DNA of 45,886 bases from Puniceicoccales bacterium Verruco_02 (GCA_001604585.1 LVBW01000015.1:37001-82886), one strand, 5' to 3'; counted from the stretch's first letter, positions 1 to 10,038 are shown. The notes: generated by a model not told the origin, from the letters alone. A program made the numbers and translations.

Positions 1-950
1 GATATGCCGCCAATGCGGTAAGAGTGCGGCTTTTCGCCCGCCTCACCGCTGCCGAAAAGCGCCGGGCGGTAGGGCATGGCCAGCACGTCCGGGGTGTGCG
101 TTTCGGCGGAGGAATCGACGACGGCTATGGCCTCGCCGTTGTGGATGATGTCGAGGACGGTCGTCACGAATACACCAGCCTGATACACCACGGCCTCGCC
201 CGGCTCCAGATACACCTGCACGCCGGGGAAGCGGGCCTGAAAGCGTGCAATGAGCTGGCAGAGCAACTCTATGTCGTAGCCGGGCTTGGTTATATGGTGC
301 CCGCCGCCGAAGTTCACCCATTTCATCAGCGGGACGAGCTGGCCGAAGCGGGCGACGAAGCTGCCGAGCACGCGCTCCAGCACATCCGCGCCCTGTTCGC
401 AGAGCGCATGAAAGTGCAGCCCTTCGATGCCGGATAGGTCCACGCCTTCGAGGTCCTGCGGGGCCACTCCGAAGCGCGAACCGGGCAGGCAGGGGTTGTA
501 AAGGTCGATTTCCACCTCGGCATGGCCGGGATTGCATCGAAGGCCTACGGATATGCCCTTGCAGGAGGCGGCGATGCGCGCACGGTGCCTCTGCCACTGG
601 GCCACGCTGTTGAACACGATGTGGTCGGAGTATTCGATGACGCGGCCCATCTGCTCGTCGGTGAAGGCGGGCGCGTAGCTGTGCACCTCGCGGCCAAAGT
701 CCTCGCGGCCCATGCGGGCCTCGATTGGGCCGCTGGCGCATACTCCGTGCAGATAGCGCGCAATTGTCGGGTACAGCGCGGGCATCGAAAAGGCTTTTTG
801 CGCAAGGAGAATCTTGGCTCCCGTGCGGCGTTGCACCCTGTCCAGTATCTCACAATTGCGAAGAACCGCGTCCTCGCTGATTATGTAGCAGGGGGTGCGC
901 GCGCTGGAGAGCAGCTCCGGCGAATAGTCTGATGAATGTGGTGTAGGCAC
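1..950 (-). CDS. nspC: carboxynorspermidine decarboxylase, C-terminus beyond window
   Basis: A fold-type III PLP decarboxylase that converts carboxynorspermidine or carboxyspermidine to the polyamine in the alternative spermidine pathway; cytosolic. Translating the minus strand from a GTG at 948-950 gives an uninterrupted reading of about 316 residues to the window edge. It contains PCYIISEDAVLRNCEIL, then AKILLAQKAFSM, whose Lys is the expected PLP lysine, then GLRCNPGHAEVE, GLHFHALCEQGAD, MKWVNFGGGHHITKPGYD and LEPGEAVVYQAG. These are the family signatures in the expected order. No ATG lies between the GTG and the first conserved block, so GTG is the likely start, although no Shine-Dalgarno is visible. 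The partner dehydrogenase is not in the window. A terminator separates the gene from cydB upstream. Family call is firm; the last 60-80 residues are unseen. Confidence 0.9.
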   Translation of the reverse strand, partial: MPTPHSSDYSPELLSSARTPCYIISEDAVLRNCEILDRVQRRTGAKILLAQKAFSMPALYPTIARYLHGVCASGPIEARMGREDFGREVHSYAPAFTDEQMGRVIEYSDHIVFNSVAQWQRHRARIAASCKGISVGLRCNPGHAEVEIDLYNPCLPGSRFGVAPQDLEGVDLSGIEGLHFHALCEQGADVLERVLGSFVARFGQLVPLMKWVNFGGGHHITKPGYDIELLCQLIARFQARFPGVQVYLEPGEAVVYQAGVFVTTVLDIIHNGEAIAVVDSSAETHTPDVLAMPYRPALFGSGEAGEKPHSYRIGGI

Positions 951-967
951 AGATTGTATAAAGAAAG

Positions 968-1008
968 TGGCACCCTCGCATTCTTTGGAAGGGAATGCAA
1001 GGGTGCCA
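968..1008 (-). terminator. intrinsic terminator after cydB
   Basis: A long inverted repeat pairs 968-983 with 993-1008 (left arm TGGCACCCTCGCATTC, one mismatch). On the minus strand it is followed by TTTCTTTA. It lies 45 bases after the cydB stop and just before the nspC start, so it ends the cyd transcript. Confidence 0.8.
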
Positions 1009-1052
1009 TTATGCGGCCAAAGGCAGCTATTTCGCTAGCGCGGCAAAGGGGC

Positions 1053-2069
1053 TCAGTAAGACATCGGGGTCAACTTCACCTTGCCGCGGAAAACCCAGTA
1101 GATGATCGTCGTGTAGGCGATTACGAGCGGCATGCCGATGAGGGCAATTATCAGCATGATGGTCAAGGTCTTCTGGGACGATGCCGAGTTGTAAACCGTA
1201 AGGCTGTTCTCGGCCACTCCGCTTGATAGCACCATGTAAGGGAACATGCTAAGGGCAAACAGGCTCATCATAAGGGCCATTGTAGCCATAGACGAAACAA
1301 AGGCCCTCCAGTCCCGTCCCTTGGAAATCTCGCGCGGGATGTTGGCCATCGTAAGGATGCTAAGCGCCACAAGAATGAAGAGGGTGGGCTGCTCGCTCAC
1401 TGTCTCGCGGATATGCGGTATGTAGATAAGAGTGGCAAAGGTCAGCGCCACGTAGCAGACGATGAAGGTAATCATGGCCGGGCGAATCCAACGCCGCACA
1501 TTGTCGTGCATTTCGCCCTCGCTCTTCATACAGAGGTAGATTGCTCCGTGCATGGAGAACAGGGCCACCGTCGTCACGCCCATCAATAGCGCGTACGGGT
1601 TAAGCAGCGCAAAGAAGGAACCGGCGTAGTTGTGGTTGTCGTCAAGGGGGATGCCCTGCACCATGTTGCCCATCGCAACGCCAAAGAGCAGCGGGGCGGC
1701 GAAACTGCTTATGGAAAAGCTCCAGTCCCAGGTGCTGCGCCACCAGCGCATGGGCTGCTTGCTGCGGAACTCTATGGCCACGGCGCGGAATATCAGGGCG
1801 AAGAGCAGCAGTATGAAGGCGAGGTAGAAACCGCTGAAAACTGTCGCGTACACCTCCGGGAATGCTGCAAAGAGCGCGCCTCCGCCCGTCACAAGCCACA
1901 CCTCGTTGCCGTCCCATACCGGGCCAATCGAGTTCAGCGAAATACGCCTGTCGTGGTCGCTCTTGTGGAAGAGGTGCAGAGTGCCCACCCCGAAGTCGAA
2001 GCCGTCCAGAATGGCGTAGCCAGTCAATAGGACGCCTATCAGAATATACCAGATTGAGTTGAGGTCCAT
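1053..2069 (-). CDS. cydB: cytochrome bd ubiquinol oxidase subunit II
   Basis: Second subunit of the bd-type quinol oxidase, an inner-membrane enzyme that reduces O2 to water at high affinity. The 338-residue product has the family N-terminus MDLNSIWYILIGVLLTGYAILDGFDFGVG, the following LNSIGPVWDGNEVWLVTGGGALFAAFP block, and about eight hydrophobic membrane segments. Length is normal for the short CydB form. It follows cydA after a 27-base gap and is surely co-transcribed; a strong terminator follows. No cydX-sized ORF was recognised after it. Confidence 0.97.
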   Translation of the reverse strand: MDLNSIWYILIGVLLTGYAILDGFDFGVGTLHLFHKSDHDRRISLNSIGPVWDGNEVWLVTGGGALFAAFPEVYATVFSGFYLAFILLLFALIFRAVAIEFRSKQPMRWWRSTWDWSFSISSFAAPLLFGVAMGNMVQGIPLDDNHNYAGSFFALLNPYALLMGVTTVALFSMHGAIYLCMKSEGEMHDNVRRWIRPAMITFIVCYVALTFATLIYIPHIRETVSEQPTLFILVALSILTMANIPREISKGRDWRAFVSSMATMALMMSLFALSMFPYMVLSSGVAENSLTVYNSASSQKTLTIMLIIALIGMPLVIAYTTIIYWVFRGKVKLTPMSY

Positions 2070-2096
2070 TGTCTTGTGCCTTTCGCGAGTGTCTGG

Positions 2097-3494
2097 TTAT
2101 TCCGCCTGCTTCTTGCGGGTTATGTGCTTGTCCATCGCTTCCATAGCGGCCCTTGTCTGGCCGTATTCCTCGCTGTGGATGTTTTCCGGTCCGTCGTGAA
2201 TCTTATGGTTAAGCATATAGACGAACACCGCAAAGAGCAGCAGATAGACGAGAATGAATAGTATGAGCGAAATAAGCACATGTTCCGCGCTCACCACCAC
2301 GCTCAGACCCTCGCTAGTGCGCATAAGGCCCCAGACTATCCAAGGCTGCCGCCCGACTTCGGCTGTCATCCAGCCCACCTGATTGGCCAGCTGCGGCAGG
2401 ATGGCGGAGAATACCATCACCCACAGGAAGGGCTTCCAACTCCATAGCCATCCCCGCCACCAGCCAATCATGCCCAGTAGGGCAATGCCGATCGAGGCCA
2501 TGCCGATGGCTATCATCAAGTGGTAGGCCTGAAAAGTGAGGTTCGCTTTTGGGCGATCCTCGGGCGCGAAGGCGTTTAGGCCCGTGACCGGAGTCGTGGT
2601 GTCGCCGTGGACCAGCCAGCTAAGCATTCCCTTGATTCGTATGCCGTAGGTGCGGCCCTTTTCCTCGTCCACCCAGCCAAGAATGTACATGTCCGCCGGG
2701 GCGCTTTCCTCGAAGTGGCCTTCCATTGCGGCCAGTTTGCTCGGCTGATACTCGGCCACGACTTCGGCACTTGTTGAGCCGGTCTTGAGCGAGAGCAGCG
2801 TGGCCACCGTTGCGACGGCAAGGCCCACCTTGATGCTGCTCTTGGCGAACTCCACATCGCGCTTCTTTAACAGGTACCAGGCGCCGACGCTTATTAGCAG
2901 GAAGGCACCGCTCTGCCATGCGCCGAGCAGAGTGTGCTCCAAGCGTATGATGGACGATGGGTTAAAAACCATTGCCCAGAAATCCACAATTTCCGCCCTG
3001 GGGCCGTTCGGCCCCTCCACAATGTGATGCCCGGCGGGGGTCTGCATCCAAGAGTTGGCTATGACTATCCACAGGGCGCTGAAGTGTGCCCCAAGGCAGA
3101 CGATGACAGTGGCCAGCCAGTGGACAAAGGGGCTGACTCTTCGCCAGCCGAATAGAACTATTGCGAGAAATCCCGACTCAAGAAAGAATGCGAATATGCC
3201 CTCTGCGGCGAGGGCGCTGCCGAACACATCGCCCACGAAGCGGGAGTATTTCTCCCAGTTGGTGCCGAACTCGAACTCCAGCACTATACCACTGGCAACA
3301 CCTATGGCGAATGTAAGCCCGAACACCTTTGCCCAGAACCGCGTCATGGCCCGGTAGTGTTCGTTGCGTGTTCGCAGCCACATCGTTTCCATGATTACAA
3401 GGCACACGCCTAGACCAATGGAGATGGGCGGATAAATATAGTGAAAAGCGGCCGTAAAGCCGAATTGAATACGGGCAAGCAGGGCAGCGTCCAT
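2097..3494 (-). CDS. cydA: cytochrome bd ubiquinol oxidase subunit I
   Basis: The haem-bearing subunit that oxidises quinol. In the 465-residue product the haem b595 ligand is His18 in FHYIYPP. The second ligand His lies in RLEHTLLGAWQSGAFLL, and the methionine ligand of b558 lies in NQVGWMTAEVGRQPW. At 465 residues it is clearly shorter than the E. coli protein (522), consistent with the short Q-loop class. First gene of cydAB. The start at 3494 is supported because the conserved N-terminus DAALLARIQFGFTAAFHY begins there. About 140 bases without a gene lie upstream; no clear promoter was seen. Confidence 0.97.
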   Translation of the reverse strand: MDAALLARIQFGFTAAFHYIYPPISIGLGVCLVIMETMWLRTRNEHYRAMTRFWAKVFGLTFAIGVASGIVLEFEFGTNWEKYSRFVGDVFGSALAAEGIFAFFLESGFLAIVLFGWRRVSPFVHWLATVIVCLGAHFSALWIVIANSWMQTPAGHHIVEGPNGPRAEIVDFWAMVFNPSSIIRLEHTLLGAWQSGAFLLISVGAWYLLKKRDVEFAKSSIKVGLAVATVATLLSLKTGSTSAEVVAEYQPSKLAAMEGHFEESAPADMYILGWVDEEKGRTYGIRIKGMLSWLVHGDTTTPVTGLNAFAPEDRPKANLTFQAYHLMIAIGMASIGIALLGMIGWWRGWLWSWKPFLWVMVFSAILPQLANQVGWMTAEVGRQPWIVWGLMRTSEGLSVVVSAEHVLISLILFILVYLLLFAVFVYMLNHKIHDGPENIHSEEYGQTRAAMEAMDKHITRKKQAE

Positions 3495-3636
3495 GCGGGA
3501 AGCCTATGGGTTGGAGGTTGCGCTTGCAATATGCCTTATCCTAGGCAGGAGTGCAAACGCTGGGTTGGGGGGAAATGGGAGACTTTTCTGCGATGAGCAA
3601 GGGCGCTGTTTTATTCCAACGAATGTTTCGGATTAC

Positions 3637-4650
3637 TCAAATATCAGTCCCGTCCTCATTCACTATTCGCAGATATGTCATGGTCTGGTTGACAAGCAGG
3701 TGCGCGATCTCTCCAAAGGCCACAGGGCCTTCAAAGGCTCCGGCAGGGAAGTCCTCCATCATGCCCTGCGTGTAGTTGGATATGCACACACAGCTAAAGA
3801 CCGGGGAGCGGCCATCCTTGGGCATGAAGTCCATGATTTTCTGCTTCATGTTCGGCACAGGCTGGGCAAAGTGGTAGTTCACATTGCGGAACACAGGCCC
3901 GTAAAAGGACACCTGCCCGTGTGGCAGGTCGTAGCCGCGTATGCCTACGTTGATGCGCGTGCCGCCGTAATTGGCCAAGAGTGGCACCTCGATATTGGCT
4001 TTTATCCTGTTCAGATACTCGGCAAATACGACAAGCTCGCCGTCCACGATGGCGTGCGTCGTTGTGAAGCCTTCGCTCGGAAAGCGTATCACAGGGGCGG
4101 GGCGAGGTTCGTAAACGTTGATCATCTCTACCGATGCGCGCAGCCCCGGTGGCAGTTCGAGGTGGATTGCCACCGCTTCGTCCTCCATGCACAGGGCCGA
4201 TGGACCGAAGAATACCTGCGGGCGCCCGCCGAAGTGTCCGGCCCGGCTACCGCTGACCCAGCCGCTCAGAGCCTTGGAGAATATGCCAGGGTAGCTCGGT
4301 GCCTCCTTGGCAAAGGTCTGCTGCACGAGGGTGCCTGCGGGCATGATTACGACGCTGAAGCCGTTCTCTGGCATATCCTCTGGCAAGAGGTGTAGGCCAC
4401 CCACCCCGTAGCGCTGTATGGAGGCAATGCGCGCCTGCCTTGGCATCACGCTGGCAAAGAGCATATCGCTGACCTGCAAGCCACCCTTGGCCCCCAGTAT
4501 GAAGGGGGTTGTGCCGCCAATCCAGTTCCCCCTTGGCAATAGGCGCATCTGTTCGGCAGCGCCCGCGATGAGCATGGGCCTGCCTTCGGCGATGAGAGCG
4601 GCCAGTTCTTCTGTACGGTAAAGCATGGGGAGTATGCCAATAGCGGGCAA
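3637..4650 (-). CDS. conserved protein of unknown function
   Basis: I do not recognise the family with confidence. The product (337 residues, or 329 from the ATG at 4626) has no signal peptide and no membrane segment. It opens with YRTEELAALIAEGRPMLIAGA and contains GNWIGGTTPFIL and a C-terminal stretch FMPKDGRSPVFSCVCISNY and PAGAFEGPVAFGEIAHLLVNQT. That last part reads like the FIST-type sensory proteins, in which a Gly-rich segment precedes an 'FGEI' motif, but I would not assign it on this alone. The TTG at 4650 has GGGAG seven bases upstream, which favours it over the ATG. It follows the histidine kinase on the same strand after 108 bases, so a signalling role in one operon is plausible. 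Confidence 0.75.
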   Translation of the reverse strand: MPAIGILPMLYRTEELAALIAEGRPMLIAGAAEQMRLLPRGNWIGGTTPFILGAKGGLQVSDMLFASVMPRQARIASIQRYGVGGLHLLPEDMPENGFSVVIMPAGTLVQQTFAKEAPSYPGIFSKALSGWVSGSRAGHFGGRPQVFFGPSALCMEDEAVAIHLELPPGLRASVEMINVYEPRPAPVIRFPSEGFTTTHAIVDGELVVFAEYLNRIKANIEVPLLANYGGTRINVGIRGYDLPHGQVSFYGPVFRNVNYHFAQPVPNMKQKIMDFMPKDGRSPVFSCVCISNYTQGMMEDFPAGAFEGPVAFGEIAHLLVNQTMTYLRIVNEDGTDI

Positions 4651-4758
4651 ACACTTGCTCCCGCCATTCGTTCATGCCGGTAATATCGTCACAATATGGC
4701 GGCTTGTAAAGCGGCAGGGCGAAATGCGCCCCTTCATGCGCGCGCCGCATGGAGCTGT

Positions 4759-6186
4759 TCAGTCCGCCAGAGGGGCGTTGCGGATAAGGTCGGTGAGATC
4801 CTTGACCTTTATTGGCTTGGGCAGGAAGGCGTCCATTCCGGCGTCGATGCAGCGGTCGTGGTCAGGTTTGCCTGCCGATGCTGTCAGGGCGATTATGTAC
4901 GGGTGCAGACCCTTGGTGCCCAGACTGCGGCGCAGTTTGCGTGTGGCGGTGATGCCGTCCATTTCCGGCATCTGCACGTCCATCAGCACAATGTCGTAAT
5001 ACTTGCTCTTGAAGGCATCCAGCACCTGTTTGCCGTTCTCTGCAAGGTCGGGGTTGTAACCGGCGCGGCGCAGCAGCAGCAGGGCCACCTTGCTGTTCAC
5101 GGGGTTGTCTTCGGCCAGAAGGATGCGCACCTTGGCCGGGTCAACGGCGTGATGCTGCGCGCCGCTGTCCGCAGAGTGGACGCAGCCCGGCTCTTCCATG
5201 AGCGCGGGGCCGAAGCTGATTTCAAAGAAGAAGGTCGAGCCGTGCCCATGTTTACTTTCCACCCACATTCGCCCGCCCATCAGTTCGCAGAGCTTGCTGC
5301 TAATGGCCAGCCCAAGGCCCGTGCCGCCGTACTTGCGCGTCGTGGAAGAGTCCGCCTGAGAGAAGGGGCGGAAAAGGCGCTCGATGCGCTCCTTCGGGAT
5401 GCCAATGCCTGTGTCGCTCACCGAAAAGCGCAGCCTCGTGTGCCCCGGCAGCGCGTCTTCTGCCCTGCATACCCCGATCGTGACCCCGCCTTTGTGGGTG
5501 AACTTGATTGCGTTGCCCACAAGGTTGATGAGCACCTGGCGCAGGCGGGTGGGGTCTCCGCACAGGATGCCGGGCAGGTCCGGCGCACAAGCACTGCGCA
5601 GGAAAAGACCCTTGTCCTCGGCTTTCAGGCGGAGCAGGTTTATCGTCTCGGCCACCACGTTGCAGGGCTTGAGGTTTATCTGCTCTAGATCCACCCGTCC
5701 CGCCTCGATCTTGGAAAAGTCGAGTATGTCGTTTATAAGGTCCATCAGCGTCTCGCCGCTGGTCCTTATTGTTTCCACAAAGTCGCGCTGCTCCACGCTA
5801 AGGTTTGTGCCCTCCATCATCGAGGCCATGCCGAGAACCGCGTTCATGGGCGTGCGTATCTCGTGGCTCATGTCCGCGAGGAACTGGCTCTTTGAATGGC
5901 TGGCGGACTCGGCCTTGAAGGCCATGTCGTTGGCCTGTCCGATGGCGTCCTCAAGCTGGGCGTTCTCCGCCATCAGCTCAAGGTTGCGCGCCTTGAGGCT
6001 TGCGATTTCGATGCGCAGGTCTTCGATTATGCGTTCGAAATACACAAGGCCCCGCCGCAAGGGGTCTGCCGCCAGCTCCCTCTGCGAAGGAAGAGCGCTG
6101 CGCAGCTCTGTCGCGCTCTCTTCTGGTAGAGAGGACAGGGCCTTGTCCATCAGCATGTGCAGTATGTTGTCTTCCGGCTTTTTCAC
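4759..6186 (-). CDS. hybrid sensor histidine kinase/response regulator, cytoplasmic
   Basis: The 475-residue product has no signal peptide, membrane helix or PAS/GAF domain. Residues 1-95 end in a coiled coil (about 50-90). A HisKA domain follows, with the phospho-acceptor His108 in [16 protein letters not shown]. The HATPase domain has N-box [10 protein letters not shown] (221-230), G1 SDTGIGIP (257-264) and G2 GGTGLGLAI (287-295). A C-terminal receiver domain (about 353-470) has Asp403 in [13 protein letters not shown] and the conserved Lys in LPKPIK. It is a soluble kinase that passes phosphate to its own receiver domain. The signal is probably sensed by a partner, for which the gene 108 bases downstream is the obvious candidate. 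Confidence 0.95.
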   Translation of the reverse strand: MKKPEDNILHMLMDKALSSLPEESATELRSALPSQRELAADPLRRGLVYFERIIEDLRIEIASLKARNLELMAENAQLEDAIGQANDMAFKAESASHSKSQFLADMSHEIRTPMNAVLGMASMMEGTNLSVEQRDFVETIRTSGETLMDLINDILDFSKIEAGRVDLEQINLKPCNVVAETINLLRLKAEDKGLFLRSACAPDLPGILCGDPTRLRQVLINLVGNAIKFTHKGGVTIGVCRAEDALPGHTRLRFSVSDTGIGIPKERIERLFRPFSQADSSTTRKYGGTGLGLAISSKLCELMGGRMWVESKHGHGSTFFFEISFGPALMEEPGCVHSADSGAQHHAVDPAKVRILLAEDNPVNSKVALLLLRRAGYNPDLAENGKQVLDAFKSKYYDIVLMDVQMPEMDGITATRKLRRSLGTKGLHPYIIALTASAGKPDHDRCIDAGMDAFLPKPIKVKDLTDLIRNAPLAD

Positions 6187-6541
6187 GGACGGGGCATGCG
6201 CCGTTCAGGGGCGCAGAGTGGCGAGACATGTAATCAGTACATATTGAAGCATCGTCTCATGACACGCCAGAATAAGAGATTAAGAATTTCCGGCAAATAC
6301 TGACGAATTTTTTATCAAATTTGTGTAAAATTTGAGCTTTGTTGCGAGAATATGGGCGTATCGCCGTCGCTCCGCATCAGCGGTGTCGTATAGCGGAATT
6401 TATGGATGCATCAGGGCAACACAGTTGCGCACTCGACAGGGACTGGTCCTCTTGTTTGAATCGCTCCCCTTTTTATAGCAGGCAGGGCGTGTCGTGGCGG
6501 CAGCTACTATGTCTGTACTGGGGCAGCTTAAGGCAGAGAAG
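6187..6541. promoter_or_regulatory. divergent intergenic region with AT-rich dyad
   Basis: About 355 bases between the histidine kinase and rimO, carrying the promoters of both. The AT-rich core holds an 8-bp perfect inverted repeat, TCAAATTT and AAATTTGA with a 5-base gap, at 6315-6335. It could be an operator or a hairpin. No coding sequence is convincing here. Confidence 0.45.
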
Positions 6542-7918
6542 ATGGCAAAAATTGGACTAATTTCCCTCGGGTGTGCAAAGAATCTCGTCGATTCGGAAAT
6601 CATGCTGGGCACCCTTCGCGATGCCGGGCACGAGCTTGTTGACGAACCCGAAAGCGCGGAGCTGCTCATAATAAACACCTGCTCCTTCATCAACGACGCC
6701 AAGAAGGAGAGTATCGAGGCCATACAGGAAGCCGCCGAGCGCCGCAACGGGGGCCGCAGGCAGCGTCTGCTCGTGGCCGGGTGCCTAGCCCAGCGTTACG
6801 CTGCCAAGCTGCCCGCCCTGATGCCGGAGGTCGATGCCTTCATAGGGCTGGATCAGGTGGCAAAGGTGGCGGATATTGTGGACTCCCTTCTAGCCGAAGA
6901 TCGCGTGGAGGGCGCAGCGCCGGAAAATCACGTCAGCGAACGCTCGGCCTACATACCGGATTTTTCGACACCCCACCAGCGCCTGACGCCCCGGCACAGC
7001 TCCTTTGTGAAAATTGCCGAAGGTTGCAACCATTTCTGCTCCTTCTGCATAATTCCTCACATACGCGGACGGCACCGCAGCCGCACCAGTGCCGACATCA
7101 TCCGCGAGGCGCGCGAGTTGATAGCGGGCGGCTGCCGGGAGATAAACCTCGTCTCTCAGGACAGCACCTTTTTCGGCATGGACAGGTGGGAGGGCGCAAG
7201 GCCCGGCCCGCGCAGCCTCGTGGACAGTGGGCGAGGGGAGAGCCTTGCCTCGCTTCTGCGGGAACTTAACTCCATAGAGGGCGATTTCTGGATCCGCGTC
7301 CTTTACACCCATCCGGCGCACTGGAGCGAAGAGCTGATGGACACATTCGCAGCCTGCGACAAGGTGGTGAAGTACGTCGATGTGCCCCTTCAGCATGTGG
7401 CCGATGGCGTCCTGAAGGCCATGCGCCGCGAGACGGACGGCGCCCACGTGCGGGGGCTAGTGCGGACCCTGCGCGAGCGAATCCCCGGAGTCTGCATCCG
7501 CAGCACCTTCATCGTGGGCTTTCCCGGAGAGACGCAGGCGGACTTTGACGAGCTGATGGCCTTCATACGCGAGGCCGGCTTCGAGCGCGGGGGCGTGTTT
7601 GAATACTCTCGCGAGGAGGACACTCGTGCCTACGAACTGGGGGGCCGGGTGCATTCATCCACACGGCGCAAACGGCGTAACCTGTCAACGGAGCTGCTCT
7701 TCAACGTGGCCTCCGAGCGTGGCGAAACCCTCGTCGGGCAGCGCATCCGCGTGCTCGTCGAGGCGCCCGGAGTGGCCCGCAGCCAGTGGGACGCCCCGGA
7801 CGTTGACGGATACGTGGAAGTGCCTCGGGAACTGCCGGTGGGAGCCTTTGCAGAGGTGCTCGTTCAGGACGCTGTGGGTTATCAGCTTTTTGCGGAAGGG
7901 GCTGGAAGAGAGTCCTAG
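6542..7918 (+). CDS. rimO: ribosomal protein S12 methylthiotransferase
   Basis: A radical-SAM enzyme that adds a methylthio group to the conserved aspartate of ribosomal protein S12. From the ATG at 6542 the 458-residue product begins MAKIGLISLGCAKNLVDSE, exactly the family N-terminus. An upstream in-frame ATG at 6494 would add 16 unconserved residues. The UPF0004 domain carries Cys residues in LGCAKN, NTCSF and AGCLAQRY. The radical-SAM cluster CNHFCSFC follows with IIPHIRGRHRSR, and a C-terminal TRAM domain is present. The stop codon overlaps that of ppk on the other strand: both use the palindrome CTAG at 7915-7918. Confidence 0.96.
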   Translation: MAKIGLISLGCAKNLVDSEIMLGTLRDAGHELVDEPESAELLIINTCSFINDAKKESIEAIQEAAERRNGGRRQRLLVAGCLAQRYAAKLPALMPEVDAFIGLDQVAKVADIVDSLLAEDRVEGAAPENHVSERSAYIPDFSTPHQRLTPRHSSFVKIAEGCNHFCSFCIIPHIRGRHRSRTSADIIREARELIAGGCREINLVSQDSTFFGMDRWEGARPGPRSLVDSGRGESLASLLRELNSIEGDFWIRVLYTHPAHWSEELMDTFAACDKVVKYVDVPLQHVADGVLKAMRRETDGAHVRGLVRTLRERIPGVCIRSTFIVGFPGETQADFDELMAFIREAGFERGGVFEYSREEDTRAYELGGRVHSSTRRKRRNLSTELLFNVASERGETLVGQRIRVLVEAPGVARSQWDAPDVDGYVEVPRELPVGAFAEVLVQDAVGYQLFAEGAGRES

Positions 7919-10038
7919 TCCTTGTCCTTGCGGCAGCTCTCGGCGTCGCTTCTGGCGCGCTTTTCCGAAAGGGCCATGAAGTAGTCCTGCGAGGAAAAGA
8001 AGCTCCCACCCGGAGCCAGCGCCGGGCCATAAGCGCCGTTGGGCCGCAGAAGCTTGGCTGTGCTGTCCTCAAGCGCCTTGCCCAGCACCTCCTCGATTAT
8101 GGTCTTGCGCAGCTCCGGGCTGTCCACGGGGAAGACCACCTCCACGCGACGGAAAAAGTTGCGCGGCATCCAGTCGGCGCTACCCATGAACAGTTCCGGC
8201 TCGCCCGCATTCTCGAAGTAGAATATGCGGCTGTGCTCCAAAAAGCGTCCCAAGATGCTACGCACCCGTATGCTGCTGCTCATGCCGGGAACCCCTGGGA
8301 CAAGTCCGCAGATTCCGCGTATTATGAGGTCAATCTGCACCCCGGCGCGCGAAGCCTCGTAGAGCGACTCTATGGTGTCCTTGTCGATGAGGCTGTTGCA
8401 CTTGGCGATTATGCGCGCTGGCTTGCCAGCGCGGGCGTTGGCGGCTTCGCGTCGTATCAGTTCCTGCATTCTCTGATGCAGGTTGAAGGGGGCGACGAGC
8501 AGGCGCTCGAACTTCGGGTTCTTGGCAAAGCCGGTCAGGGTGTTGAACACCGCGGCCACCTCGTCAGTAATGTCCTTGCGGCAGGTGAAAAAGGAGAGGT
8601 CGGTGTACAGCTTGGCCGTGCGTGTGTGGTAGTTGCCCGTGCCAAGATGCGCGTAGCGACGCAGGCCATCCTCTTCTCGCCGAACGACTAGGCAGCACTT
8701 GCAATGCGTCTTGAGCTTCACAAAGCCGTAAACAACATGCACGCCAGCGTCCTCCAGAACGCGCGCCCAGCCGATGTTGTTGGCCTCGTCGAAGCGGGCC
8801 TTCAGCTCTATGAGGGCGGTCACCTGCTTGCCGTTGCGTGCGGCAGCCATCAGGGCCTTGACGATCGGGCTGTCTGTGCTTGTGCGGTACAGGGTCATCT
8901 TGATGGCCAGCACCTTGGGATCGCTGGCCGCCTGCGCCACAAAGTCCACAACCGGGGTGAAAGAGTCGTAAGGGTGGTGTAGCAGGCGCTCCTGAGCGCG
9001 GATTAGCTCGTAAATGTTGTAGTCCCCGCTGAAGTAGGAGGGCAGATACGGGCTGAAAGGGGCGCTCTTGAGGTCTGGCCTGTCGATCAGGTCGTACACG
9101 CTCATAAGCCTCATCATGTTGATGGGGCCGTTGATGTTGAATACATGCTGGCGGGACAGGTTGATGTTCGTCAGCAGGCGCTCCAACAGCTCGTCGTTCA
9201 CCCCGTCCTCGATTTCGAGACGCACCGGGCTGCCCTTGCGGCGCTTGTACAGCTCCTCCTCTATGGAGAGGAGCAGGTTCTCCACCTCCTCTTCGTCGAT
9301 GTAGAGGTCGCTGTTGCGCGTGATGCGGAAGGCGTGGATTGCCTTGATCTTGTAGCCGACAAAGAAGCGGTCCGCGAAGGTCTTTATGACATCGCTCAGG
9401 AACACGTATGTGGGCTTGGCCTTGTCAGTGCCGGGTATGCAGACAACGCGCGGCAGGATGCGCGGCACGGGGATGAAGGCGAGGATGGTCTCCGTCTCGG
9501 GCGTTTCCGGGTCGTCCAGCCAGAGCAGCAGGTTCAGGGTCTTGTTGCCAAAGCTGGGGAAGGGGTGGGCAGGGTCGCTGGCAAGGGGGGTGAGGACGGG
9601 ATACACCTCGTCGCTGAAGTATTTTTCGAGCCATGCTATCTCGCGCTTGGTGAGCTGTTCGCGGGTCTTGAAATACACGCCGTTTTGCGCAAGGACGGGC
9701 ACTATCTGCTTGTGCCAGCACTCGTACTGGTCGTGGACTAGCGAGCAGCTTATGCTGTGGATGCGGCGGAGCTGTTCCTTGGGACCCAGGCCGTCCGGGC
9801 CGGTCTCAAGGACGTTGCTCTCCATCTGCTGGATGAGACCGGCGACGCGGATTTCGTAAAACTCGTCGAGGTTACTCGCCACAAAGGACAGGAAGCGCAT
9901 CCGGTCGAGGATGGGGAAGCGTTCGTCGTAGGCCTGCTCCAGCACGCGGCGGTTGAAGGCCAGCCAGCTGAGTTCACGGTTGAAGTACGCGCTCTTGCTC
10001 TTTGTGTTGGTGTCGTCGGTGGGCATCGCAGTTTGCAT
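7915..10038 (-). CDS. ppk1: polyphosphate kinase 1
   Basis: Makes and degrades inorganic polyphosphate using ATP. The start at 10038 (or the in-frame ATG at 10026) puts the family opening YFNRELSWLAFNRRVLEQA near residue 20; the longer reading adds unconserved sequence. The N-terminal domain has MRFLSFVASNLDEFYEIRVAGL. The phospho-acceptor His is in RRYAHLGTGNYH and the second catalytic His in RFLEHSRIFYFEN. GSADWMPRNFFRRVEVVFPV is also present. About 707 residues, normal for PPK1. It converges with rimO by four bases with no room for a terminator, so the two transcripts must overlap. No ppx lies next to it in the window. Confidence 0.96.
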   Translation of the reverse strand: MQTAMPTDDTNTKSKSAYFNRELSWLAFNRRVLEQAYDERFPILDRMRFLSFVASNLDEFYEIRVAGLIQQMESNVLETGPDGLGPKEQLRRIHSISCSLVHDQYECWHKQIVPVLAQNGVYFKTREQLTKREIAWLEKYFSDEVYPVLTPLASDPAHPFPSFGNKTLNLLLWLDDPETPETETILAFIPVPRILPRVVCIPGTDKAKPTYVFLSDVIKTFADRFFVGYKIKAIHAFRITRNSDLYIDEEEVENLLLSIEEELYKRRKGSPVRLEIEDGVNDELLERLLTNINLSRQHVFNINGPINMMRLMSVYDLIDRPDLKSAPFSPYLPSYFSGDYNIYELIRAQERLLHHPYDSFTPVVDFVAQAASDPKVLAIKMTLYRTSTDSPIVKALMAAARNGKQVTALIELKARFDEANNIGWARVLEDAGVHVVYGFVKLKTHCKCCLVVRREEDGLRRYAHLGTGNYHTRTAKLYTDLSFFTCRKDITDEVAAVFNTLTGFAKNPKFERLLVAPFNLHQRMQELIRREAANARAGKPARIIAKCNSLIDKDTIESLYEASRAGVQIDLIIRGICGLVPGVPGMSSSIRVRSILGRFLEHSRIFYFENAGEPELFMGSADWMPRNFFRRVEVVFPVDSPELRKTIIEEVLGKALEDSTAKLLRPNGAYGPALAPGGSFFSSQDYFMALSEKRARSDAESCRKDKD

